Origin: Tetraselmis striata
Lineage: Eukaryota; Chlorophyta; Chlorodendrophyceae; Chlorodendrales; Chlorodendraceae
Assembly (NCBI GenBank): GCA_006384855.1
Contig: VCJN01000800.1
Span: 1-64,000 of the forward strand
Direction of reading: 5' to 3'
DNA length: 64,000 nt
The notes below the pieces were generated by a model. It had not been told where the DNA came from. It worked only from the letters and a program-made list of their open reading frames with translations, and did no database searches. Shown in pieces: positions 20,940 to 31,274 of the stretch (positions within the stretch are counted from its first letter, which is position 1; each line of letters opens with the position of its first letter). A program made the position numbers and the translations under genes.

Positions 20940-21235
20940 CTGGCCGATGTTTTTTCGGCAATATCGTCCCGGCGTTTTTTTCCCGCTCCCGGGCCGGGAC
21001 AGGACTGGCACCAGTGCTGAAACCCTTGCAGCGTCTCTACGACGGCAGTTTAGGCAGCAATACAGTTACGGATTGCTCTTTTACTGGCAACCTTTCATAG
21101 TTGCTGTGAGCTATCTTTCTAGTGCGCATTTGTGGAAACCCTGATGTAATTAATCCTTATCCAGTTTATACGGAAAGCCATGGGTAGGCGACGCTCCGTT
21201 ATAGTCCCGGCGTGTCCTGGGTTTACCCGATTGAT
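20940..21235. repeat. Dispersed repeat block (families R1 and R4)
   Basis: 20990-21200 is similar, in inverse orientation, to the paired sequences at 53066-53190 and 53620-53765: the words CAGTTACGGA and GGGTAGGCGACGCTC recur in the same order. The flanks (TTTTCGGCAATATCGTCCCG at about 20950-20970, and GTTTACCCGATTGATGCA near 21220) reappear at 36750-36800. It therefore belongs to a composite dispersed repeat. Confidence 0.6.
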
Positions 21236-21245
21236 GCAGTAGTTT

Positions 21246-21408
21246 TTATTACATAAGGGCTTTCACAAAAGCGCACTACAAACAGAACTAACATCAACTA
21301 TGAAAGGTTGCCAGCAAAAGGGAGACACAAGCCTGAAACCAAGGTCGAGCAGGAGGACACGGAGCCAAGAACCAAGAAGGGGCCAAGGGAACCACGAAGT
21401 CACTTAGC
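21246..21408 (+). repeat. Long direct repeat, copy 2
   Basis: Second copy of the 19920-20086 sequence in the same orientation. The 1.16 kb between the copies contains the nuclease-like fragment and part of a dispersed repeat. Confidence 0.8.
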
Positions 21409-21983
21409 ATTGATGCATTAGTCGCTCGTCTTCGGGGTTCGAAAATAATGAGGCAATTTTCTATGGACGGTTTTCTATTGCCGTTTCGGGGGTTTCCTGA
21501 TCGCCTTTTGCAGCTACCTCATGTAACCAGGCAATGGTCTACGGGCTATGCCAGACTGCAGTTGGCGCAAGCGGTCACGTGCTGGGGCGGCATCGGCCGA
21601 TGTCCCCGGGGCGAGCTTTATTTTACTTTTTATATATACGACCAGAAGCGACTACTGTACTACGCGTACCGGTACTGGTAATTCTTCAGCGGTTGCGCAA
21701 CACTGCACGAGGTGCAGATAGATATTACCGATTCTAGGACTGAACTGCCGTACAGGAAGGGGGTTACGGGTACTGCTCGCATAAGCACAGGAACGCTGTC
21801 GGCACAAGCAGCCGCGTTTCAGCACCAGCCAGCAGGCTGACAGCACATCAGAGGGGCTGTCGGGGCCAGAACTGAAGGTATTTGCCGTTCACCATCCACC
21901 GACGGCGACCTGGGCACACCTGACAAACTTTCGACGGTGAAGCTCGAGGTAAATACCTGCGGTGCGAGGAAGGGAGCGGTCCG
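21409..21983. repeat. Dispersed repeat R4 and upstream region
   Basis: About 21410-21640 matches 36790-36940 word by word (GATGCATTAG, TTCGGGGTTC, ATGGTCTACGGGCTATGCCA, then a TTTACTTT-type tail). A part near 21480-21520 (TTTCCTGATCGCCTTTTGCA) recurs at 59610-59635. The last 200 bases precede a gene and may hold its promoter. Confidence 0.55.
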
Positions 21984-22254
21984 ATGGCTGGCGAGTCGTC
22001 GGGGTCGGCGCGCGGGGCCGCAGTCCGGCAGCTGCGGAACCCGCCTAGCCAGGCGGAGATAGCCGCGCTGCACAACGTCCACCCCTGCCCTCTCAACGCG
22101 GACGGCAGCCGCTCCACGGCTACCGGCCACCGTATTGTCAGCGTCACGTTGCAGGAAGCGGGGCAGCTGCTTGCGGTGCGCCAGTTGCTCGCTGCCGGAG
22201 GCAAGGTTGAGAAGGTGTCCCAACACTACCAGGCGAGTGAACCCTCCTCCCTCA

Positions 22255-22288
<34 letters not shown>

Positions 22289-25200
22289 CCGTCCTTATTT
22301 CCGGCCGGGCACCCAGGCCAGCTCCAGCCGCCAGGAGAATTTTAAAAGTGGTGTATGGGCCGTACTGTAGGTAGGACCGTGCCGGTTTACATCTATCGTT
22401 CTCCGGGGTACAGCGAAGCGCACATCTCAAAGCTCAGTTGCTGTACCTGTACCTGTAGGCGGGGCTGCGCGAGGGTGATGCCACGAAGATAAATCGCTGA
22501 TCCGATGAAGAGTAGGGCGGGGCCGCCAAATGAAATCAATTATTAGGCGGTCAATAAAGTTTGGACCGGAAGGCAAAATTCGCTCGATGTTTGTGGCGTG
22601 GAACTCCACCTCCGACACCTTTCTCTCGCCGAACGACTGTGACAAGGTCGCTGAGGCGTGAGCGGCCAACAGGCGATCAATACCAAGATGTTAAAGATGA
22701 TGGGCACGGTGCTGGACGGCGTGGAGTCCGGTGCGGTGCCGGTGGAGGTGGCGACGGCGGCGTTCGGGGCCGGCTGGGTGCGCGACACGGAGGGGCGCAC
22801 CGTGATCGAACTGCCGCCGGAGGTGCTGGCGGGCTATGTAAGCGCCAGGCGGTGGCACACCAATTGTCTGGCTTCGCTGGTGGGTGTCCCTGCGCCCCCA
22901 CCCCTCGCAAGGCCACCCCTCCCCATCCAAACGTACAGCTCCGACTGGCCTGCCTGTGTTTTTCTCTTTTTTTTTAATTAATACGAAGATATCGATTGAA
23001 TCGGATCGTCTGTTTTTCCCTTGTTTATTTCGAAGACGTTACTTGAATCGGTTGAACAGCTAAGAAAAACGTGAGGCTGCAGCTCAGCTGAGTGTGCGCC
23101 CTGGGTGCCTGCTTGCAATGCCAGTCCAAGGTCATGCATGCAGGAGCGTCTCAGCGGCCAGACTCCACCGCAGCCTCAAAATCCGCCCACATGCCCCCTC
23201 CGCCCCCGAGGGCCGCCGCCTCTGCCCCCACCGCAGCCGCCCCCACACCCACGCCCATCCCCCCCAACACCTTCGCGGCGCCCGCCTCGCGCACCGTCAT
23301 CACCATCCCCACCGCCTCCACGGCCCCAGCATCGACGCCCTGCGCGTCCGCCGCGCCCCTGACAGCTCCCACCGTCTCCCCCTCAGCTCCCTCATCCACC
23401 ACCCCAACCCCCGCCGCCGCAGCCCCAACACCAGCTGCAGCCCAGCTTGACCCTCAACCCGCCTCCCCCTCACCTCCCTTATCCACCACACCAACCCCCG
23501 CCGCCGCAGCCCCAACACCAGCCGCAGCCCAGCTTGATCCTCAACCCGCGTCCCCCTCAGCTCTCTCATCCACCACCCAAACCCCCGCCGCCGCAGCCCC
23601 AGCACCAGCTGCAGCCCAGCTTGACCCTCAACCCGCGTCCCCCCCAGGCCCCACCACCGTCTCCCCCTCAGCTCCCTCATCCACCACCCCAGCACCCGCC
23701 GCCGCAGCACCAGCCGCAGCCCAGCCAAACCCTCCACCGCCTCCCCCCCCTGCCCTGCCAGGTCCCCGCGCCCCCCACTCGCCCGGCACCACAGCCCTGC
23801 CCAGCACCGCCACCCGCGACGACGACGGCCCAGCCCCAGCCCCAGCCCCAGCCTCAGCCTCCCCTGTCACCAATGCCCCCGCCTCCGTTCCCACCACAGC
23901 CCCCAAGGCACACCTGGCAGCCCCGCCTGGGCCCGCCGAATCCTCGGGCAGACCCCCCGTAGTCCCTGCACCCGCAGCCGCGCCCCTGCCAGCCCAACCG
24001 CAGCCCCCACCAGCAGCAGCAGCAGCAGCAGCAGCCGCGCCGGCGCCCGCGCAAGGCGCGGATGAGTACTGGCGGAAGGCGCAGGCAGCGGCGGCGGCCG
24101 AACTGAAGGTGCGCAGTCCCGAGGCGTTTGCGCTGGTGATGAAGCTGCTCGAGCGTGGGGCGCCGGAGTGCGATCGCGAGCGGCGCGCCGCGCTGGACGA
24201 GGTGCGGCGCACCGTGCCGGCGGCGGCGCCGCTGGTGCACGCCACTGCGCAGCGGAGCCGGCTGCGGCGCCTGACTGCGCTCCCAAAGCCTCCCTCGGAG
24301 CAGCAGGCCGCAGCACCTGCCATCTCAGCAGCTCCGGGGGAGCCCCCCGCTGCCGCCCTTGCCCTCGCAGCAGATCCTGCGCCGGCTCCTCCCGCTGCAC
24401 ACGCGGCCTCCCCAAGCCCGGAGCCCCAAGCAAGTGCAGAGCGGCCCACCATCACCCGGGGGCCGCCCCTTGCTGCCCGTCAGCGCCCCGCCCCCTCCAC
24501 GCCGCCGCACCCAGAGGAGTCCCTACCCGCCGCTGCGGCGCCTGACATTGGGCGCTCCACTCGCGAGCCCACTCCCCCGGTGCCGGAATCGAGTCCGCAA
24601 GAGGTCACCGTGCCGCGCGTCGCCACGCAGGCCCCCGCCTCCATCACCGCAGCCCCGCCCTTTGCTCCCCACCAGCCCCCGCCCCCATCCGCAACCCCGC
24701 ATCCAGAGCAGTCCCCATTGGCCTTTGCAGCTCCAGGGGCAGGCGAGGTTGCCCCCATGCCTGCCGAGGCCCATGACGCGGCGCCGTGTCCTCCAGCAGA
24801 GCCTGCACAGCCCCGCCCCATGCCAGCCGCCCCCTCCCGGGCCGGCTCCCTGGCTGCCTGGCTCCCGCCGGAGGCCCCGCAGCCAACCGCGCCCACATCC
24901 GCCCCGCCGGACCCACCGCCGCCCGCACCGCCCACCCAGCGCGGCTCTCCCACCGCCTCGCCCGGCCCTCCTGAGCCCCAGCTACCTGCCGCGCCGGGCG
25001 CGGAGGACCAGGATGCGGTCCCGGGGAGCAAGCGACGCCGGGCGGAGGCGGAGGCGGCGACAAGCTCGTGCGCGGACGGCCCAGATGCAGGCCTAGAGAG
25101 CAAGCCAAGCCGGGCGGAAGCGGCGACCAGCTCGGGCGTGGATCCGGAGGTCGCCACGCCGCCGCCAGCCAAGCGGGCACGGGAGGGCGGCACAGACGCG

Positions 25201-25545
25201 GGCGCGAATGAGAAAGGCGACACATGGTATTCCGACGGGGACCAGGACGGCTTTGTGCAGCCTGCCCGCTTCAGCCCTGCGCCGGAGCAGCCGCCGTCCC
25301 ACACGGACCGCCCCGCTGATGTCCCGCCACCGGCCGGGCAAGGAGGCGGTGACAATGGCGGGAGGGGGCCGGTGTTGCCGGCGTTTGACGCGGATACGAG
25401 TGAGGGGGAGGGCGGCGCGCCGGGTGAGGCTGCGGAAGGCGCGGAGGAGGTGGCGCGCAAGGCGAGTGTGATGGCGGCGGCCGCGCCGATTGTGTTCCTC
25501 GAGGACGGCGACGGCAGCGACAGCGAGGAGATCATGGAGCTGTGA
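21984..25545 (+). CDS. Large Pro/Ala-rich disordered protein, unknown
   Basis: Best model: exons 21984-22232, 22560-22646, 22673-22837 and 23125-25545, 973 aa. The first intron has a GC donor (CAG then GCGAGT) and a C-run of about 30. Between 22646 and 22673 the frame changes, explained either by a 26-base intron (GTCGCT to CAACAG) or by a frame shift. The first 195 residues look folded (QEAGQLLAVRQLLAAGGKVE; MFVAWNSTSDTFLSPND; MLKMMGTVLDGVESG). The rest is low-complexity Pro/Ala/Ser with four imperfect repeats of about 32 residues containing AAAQLDPQPAS. A helical island (ADEYWRKAQAAAAAELKV to LRRLTALPKP), basic clusters GSKRRRAEAEA and PPAKRAREGG that could be nuclear signals, and an acidic end SDSEEIMEL follow. 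No known domain; a nuclear scaffold or regulator is a guess. Confidence 0.55.
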
Positions 25546-25607
25546 GTGGCATCCCGCCTTCTGAAAGGATATTTAGGGTCGTGTGTACGTCGGGCATGGA
25601 AATGTGA

Positions 25608-25612
25608 TGTAA
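25608..25612 (+). terminator. TGTAA poly(A) signal
   Basis: TGTAA 63 bases after the TGA of the Pro/Ala-rich gene. Confidence 0.5.
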
Positions 25613-27567
25613 CGTGTGCACGCTGTTTGAGCATCAGCCTAATGTACCGTGTAGTAAACTGAGTACGGGTGCCGATCGCGACGGACCTATAAGGTCTTTG
25701 CCAGATCCTTGGCCGACGCCCACGTGAGGCCCTTGTATTGCTCCGTGTGATCCGGGGTGTAGGTCATCTTGGCGACCACTTCAGACCACTTTTAGGTCTG
25801 GATCGCGACGGACCTATAAGACTCAAACTGGGCTTGCATGCAACCATTGAGAACGTTCGCTAAAAGATCTGCTACATGTTGGTCTTCATGTATTGAGCTC
25901 CCACAGTGCACTCAAACGTGCAGTACTCGTACAGCACGGCGATGTTGGTATCGGGTACAGTAATCTGAGGATGAAATGGAAATGGTAAAATCCTGGTACG
26001 AATGTGATTTAGCCTCGTCCCGAGGACGGTGCCCACAACACCTCCGGGGACCACTGTCGCCGTCCAGGACGGCACTGACAGGGCAGCAGCCTAGCTACGA
26101 GGTTAGTCCGCCCTCCAGTCTTCGCCAGGACCGGCTGTGGTCGACGGCTGGCGGCCTGCAGACAGGCTGACATCAAAAGTATTCGGATACCGTGCGTTGC
26201 ACCCGCTGGGTCATGTCACCAGCATGCCATCACATCATATAGAGCTATGGACACAGGCGCTACAAATAGGTGAGCAAGCAGCGGCCGCGGGTAGTTGTCC
26301 CCGTCAAATTAAAAGAACTGCATCTGCGGTATGTCAGGTGCACTGTGCTGGCAGGCATATCAGGGTCTTATTCTTTGCAGTGTTGGGCTCATACCTGCGC
26401 CGGCAATCCCAAATATCGAATGACGCCCGTCACAGTCGCAGAATCATAACGGATTGGCACACGACCCGCCGCAGTGTTTGTTTCGCTGTTTGATTCCGTT
26501 TTTTTTTATGTTTCATCTGTCTTGGGGTGCCCCGGCGTGCCTCTCACCAAATGACGGCATCTTAAGGATGGTGCCGCAGCATTTGTCCATCCACAACTAT
26601 CAAGGAAATGAACTCCTTAAATGAGCATATCCTGCAATACTTTCAAAAGTGAAGGAAGGCCCGCGAAGGGTCGGGTCCCTTGTGGCGGCTATACCCTGCT
26701 TTGGGCTTGCTCCATGTTGTTGTCGGACGCGTCACGAAAAAAGGTAGATGTAGCATGTATTTGGAAGACCGTCAGAATCCGCAGTGAGTATAAGAAAGTA
26801 TCGTGGTCGCCATTGCAGTACAAGGGAATCCATTTCTGGCTGGTCAGGGAGCCAAACACCTCGTCATTTTTGGAGTGCTGGCGACAAACTGAATTCAAAA
26901 GCCGCTGAATGCCACCGTAACAGTTTATAGGGTGCCATGGTCGGAAAAAGTAAACTGTTTTTCAGGACCGAGTTGGAGTATGCGTGATGTATAGTTCCAG
27001 ATAAAGAAAGTTTTTCCCTCTCCTCCCGCGCGGGGGGGGGGGGGGGGGGGGGATGAAGTACGGTAGCCAGGTTGAACGCCAACAATGATTTCAAACGGCC
27101 CTTCAGGGGGGGGGGGGGTCCCAGCATGGCACTCTTTAATTAGACATCGGCGGCGAGATTCCGGAGCACGCTTGCATTTGTACAGGGGCTGCCTACATCT
27201 TGGGAGACTGTTGCCAAGCCAGCAGGCAGTGGCATCTCCGTGCGCACAGGGCGAGCTAGGCTGGGACCGCATCGGAGAAAGGTCTTTCATCACTACTTTC
27301 TATGAAACTCATCAAAACTATGGATCACGTGGCTGTACATATATACGTATTCGGCTGAGCACGTGTAGCTGCGTTGCCATTGTGCGGGCAACTTCTTCAC
27401 AATTACCCCCCCTTCCGAGCCTCTACATTGTGTGCAGCGTTGCGGCACCTCATGTCACCAGGATACGCACTCAAGCCAGGCTTCGCTGCGACTGCGTCAG
27501 ACTAGCTTGTGGGCGTCCGGACGGGCGCGCGTCCCACTACCCCAGCAGGTTCTGGCGCTTTGCCGCC
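25613..27567. other. Intergenic with repeat scraps
   Basis: No supported gene. GATCGCGACGGACCTATAAG occurs twice (about 25675 and 25800). The stretch 25815-25845 starts like the R3 dispersed repeat (CTGGGCTTGCATGCAACC). G-runs lie at 27031-27052 and 27107-27118. A short minus-strand frame at 26898-26689 is AT-rich and protein-like but isolated, so it is not called. Confidence 0.35.
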
Positions 27568-29529
27568 TCAGTTGCCGTCCTCCTCGTAGTCGACAGTGTA
27601 GTCAAGCCCATTGGCGTGGTACTGGGGCGGCAGCGTGCCGTCCGGGAGAGGGAGGCAGTCCCCGCCATCTTTGCCACACGCGTCATTGTTGCAGACGTCG
27701 ATGCAGTAGCCGTCGCCCAGCCACTCAAGGTAGCAGCCCGGGGCACACCTGGGCGCGAGCGGGCCGGGGGAGCGCGGCTCAGTTGACACAGCCTAAATGG
27801 CGGCACTGGGCAGCTGCGTGGCAGGTGCTGGCCGGGCACTCACTCCTCGTCCTCCTCATAGTCGGTGGTGTAGTCGCGCCCATCGGCATAGTAGACATGC
27901 GGCATCGTGCCGTCCGCCAACGGCAAGCAGTCCCCGCCGTCCTGCTGGCACGCGTCCGAGTTGCACACGTTGTCGCAGTAGCCGTCACCAATCATGTCGG
28001 GCTCACAGCCCGGAGCGCACATCCCGTCGCAGTCCCCGCCATCCTGCACGCGCCAGGGACAGCACGGAGATGCCATGTGATTATGCGGCATCTCAGTACA
28101 GCTTCAGGATGCATGTGGGCTTGGCGGCAATGGCGACAGCGGTGGGTGTAGGCGTGCACCATGCGGCACGCCTCGTTGTAGCAAACCAGGTCGCAGATGC
28201 CGTCGCCGAGCATGGACTTGGCGAAGCAGCTGCCGTCCGGATCGCAGGTGATACTGCGCAGGGCACGGGGAAGCCGGGCAGTGACAGTCAGTGAACCGAG
28301 GGAATGGATCGCCCTGCAGAAAACCAGCGACCCACCGACCCAGCAGCATGTAGGGGCAGTGCGATTTGATGGGGTGAACGCACAAACAGCTGCGCGCAAC
28401 TCACCAGTCTCCTTTGTCATTATTGCACGCCGTAGTGTTGCACTCTGGGTCGCAGACGCCGTCTCCAAGCATGTAGCCCTCGCAGCCGGGCGCACACTGC
28501 GAGAAGCTAAAGTTTGGGGCGATCGCAAGCAAAATTTGCTATCGGGGTATTGGGCCGACACGTTTATGACATACTATATGCCATAAATACTTGTGGTAAT
28601 GGCTTGAAATACTCATTTCGGGATGTGTAGCTACTCGTGCATGTCGCTACGTTTCACTCCGTAAGACATATCTCCTGCTTTGTGGCATAGGCTGTCCCAG
28701 CGGGATGTATGCGCAGCCCTGGCAAGAACCCACCAGTCGCCCTTGTCGAACTCGCACGCCAGGTTGAAGCACTCGGGCTGGCACTCCCCGTCGGCCAGCA
28801 GGGGCAGAAAGCAGTCGGCGGCACACTCCTCACTGATAAAACGATGGTGAGAGGTATTAGTACACCCCCCTCCCGGCCCGCTGATCCACATTCGGCTCCC
28901 TCTGTCCCCGCCGAAAGCAAGTACTGCTGGCTCGGGATGCGCACCAGTCTCCACCGTCGAATCCGCACTCCTCGACATTGCAAACGCTGTCGCACAAATC
29001 GTCGCCAATCCAATCCGTGGGACACTCCGAGGGACAATTGTTGGTGCTGCACATACCCATGACAGGACGGGGTCAGGGCTAAGATGACCGATTCAGCTAG
29101 TCGGGGTGTGTGTGGGTGGGGGGGGGATCACGACATGCGGAGAGGCGTGGAGGGTTAGGGGACCCGCGAGCGCAGCCACCCACCAGTCTCCGAGGTCCCA
29201 GTCGCAAGCCTCGTTGAAGCAAGCTAGATCGCACTTGCCATCTCCTACCTGGCGGTCGAGGTGCGCACGCATCATTAACGGACAGGTGGGGGAGGCGCGG
29301 CAGGGGGGGGAGGGGTAGGGGGCAAGGGCGACATGTGCAAGTGTAATGTTGACCGACGACGACTTTACGGGGCATCATTACGACCGGTCAAAGCCAACGC
29401 CGGCGGCGTACCTGTTTCATTTCGCAGCCGGCGAGAAAGCACGCGGCCGCAGGGTTATTCTTCCCCAGCTTGCTGGCCAGAATGTCCCTGAATTCGGTTG
29501 CGCGGCGATTTTTGTTGTTGGTGGGGGCG

Positions 29530-29563
<34 letters not shown>

Positions 29564-29969
29564 CGGACAAAGAGGGGAAGTTAGAGTGTCAATCGGGGCG
29601 TCACCATCACCGGGGCGTCACAGCTTCCAGGTGGCGGCGTAAATAACGTGGCAGCGCAGTGCAGCTCCATGCAGGCGGATCGTCGGCTGCAAAAAAGCCG
29701 GCGAAACATATACATATCGAGCTGAGGCAGGTGCTCGGTACGAGATGGAAGGTTTGGAGCTGATCAGGCGTGGTACCCTGGCAGTGTATGCCGCAGGGCG
29801 TGTGGCTACGTTCGGATCGAGGCCGATCGTCGCGTTCACCCGCCCCAGGCGATGCGGGCGGGGCTGTGCCGAACAGCGTCTCGCACCTGCCAAGCACGCC
29901 GGTACCGACGAACAGGGCAAAGAGCACCACGACAAGCCGCTGCGCGGCAGGCTTTATGCTGGAAGACAT
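27568..29969 (-). CDS. Secreted Lin-12/Notch-repeat protein, copy 2
   Basis: Nine exons: 29969-29887, 29487-29412, 29248-29184, 29046-28945, 28832-28734, 28506-28405, 28253-28160, 28043-27844, 27748-27568. All introns are GT-AG and every junction is in phase; 333 aa. The N-terminus ([20 protein letters not shown] then GTGVLG) is a signal peptide. The rest is seven LNR domains, each about 33 residues with six cysteines and the Ca-binding pattern W/MLGDGxCDxxCNxxAC then DGGDC. The last two repeats are each followed by an extra motif reading [16 protein letters not shown] and then [11 protein letters not shown]. Most introns are phase 2 and cut the codon of the last cysteine (TG then C or T). 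It is a close paralogue of the gene at 31275-33536 in the same orientation. LNRs are Ca-stabilised extracellular modules, so an extracellular or endomembrane role is likely; no catalytic domain is present. Confidence 0.82.
29516..29565. repeat. Long G-run in an intron
   Basis: A run of more than 30 consecutive G, broken near its start by a few other bases, inside intron 1 of LNR copy 2 just upstream of the acceptor on the minus strand. On the transcript it is a C-run, so it serves as the pyrimidine tract. Confidence 0.8.
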
Positions 29970-31274
29970 ATTGATGGTATATACGCCAGCGAGAGGTTGG
30001 ACGGTTGAGAGAAAGTGTAAGCAATAGTGCTGAAGTTTGCATCACGCGCCCCAACGCGCGCCCCAACAGACGACGTAAGTGCAAGTCATCCGGTCAGCAG
30101 CACCGGCGGACCCACACCGGCGGACCACCCGCCCGGGCGGCGCCCCGGCTGCGCGACTCGCGCGCCAGCATGCCATCCATCCGGAGCAGTAATAATAATA
30201 TGCCATAAACCCGGAGGAGCAGTAATTCAGCAATACAGGGTATGGATTCATCAGCATCGTCATGGGTAGGTCATCGCCATCAGTTCATCACACGCAATAG
30301 ATACGAGGTATTGTGTAAGGTACTACCACTGCGGGTTGCCAGAGAAAATCCGTGTACGAGTATGTGCACATGTCGTGCATTGTTCGGAGGTTCCTATCTT
30401 CTATAATCGCGCCGCGCACCCGATGCATCCTGTACATTCCAGCGCGCACATGCTACTATACATTTAAAGCCCAGTCGCTAGCTATGGTATGTATTTCAGG
30501 CTGAAGCGTGCGCGCTGACGCTCATGGATGGTGAATTGGTGATCCATAGGGACCTACTCAATAGCCAGCTCTCAGCTTACGGAGTTTCAGATAAGGACTA
30601 CTTGTACAGGACCTTATGGCATGGAAGGCAAGCTGCAAGGAGATGTAATTGAGAATGATGGAAAGGCCCACAATGAAAGCCCCCTTCTCCGACTGCAATA
30701 AGTGAGTAGCAGCAGATGATGCGGAAGCGACCACACGCAGCCGCCCCAGCCACGTGCACGCCAGTAGTCCATTGGGAGAAGTGCATGCCATCATCATGGT
30801 GGTGGACGGTGTAGAGGGCTGCGCTGCCTTGCTGCGGTTTACAGCAAAAGTACATTGATCACTTCGCCGTGGTGACACATCAACGGCCCCTTTTGCGAAA
30901 GCTGCTGTTGGATAGCATGCCATGTAATCCTTATATTACTAGTAATGAAGGTGCGCGCTTGCAATCAGTGATAAAATCATTGTTACATGGACAATAATGT
31001 TATCTACATTACAAATACAGAAGCTGTACAATTGCGCAGTTGTCTCCATACCGCAACTGCGGTATGACGTAAACTATTTGGGACAGCTGCACAGGGCACC
31101 CCTGCGATGCCACGCAGTCTCGTCTCCAAACCCGGGGCGCGTCCAGCGCATTACTGGCGGTGATTTTATGGTGTGGAAGAGCTGGGGTAACGGAAAATTG
31201 TTGGATGCCACCATTTGCAACTAGGAGACTACACGCCCAGCGATGCGCCGGTAAATGCGTTCTCGACTACATGT
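29970..31274. other. Spacer between the two LNR genes
   Basis: Upstream region of LNR copy 2 and downstream region of copy 1. No exon is firmly supported. A minus-strand frame at 30923-30558 (121 codons, with a hydrophobic stretch near GAFIVGLSIILNYISLQL) is the best remaining candidate, but it is AT-rich, has no splice context and is not called. Confidence 0.4.

Noticed and set aside
23300..25634. Long frames on both strands over the Pro/Ala-rich exon
   Set aside because: The repeat-rich GC sequence is open in several frames. Only the frame with graded composition, nuclear-signal-like clusters and an acidic end was kept.
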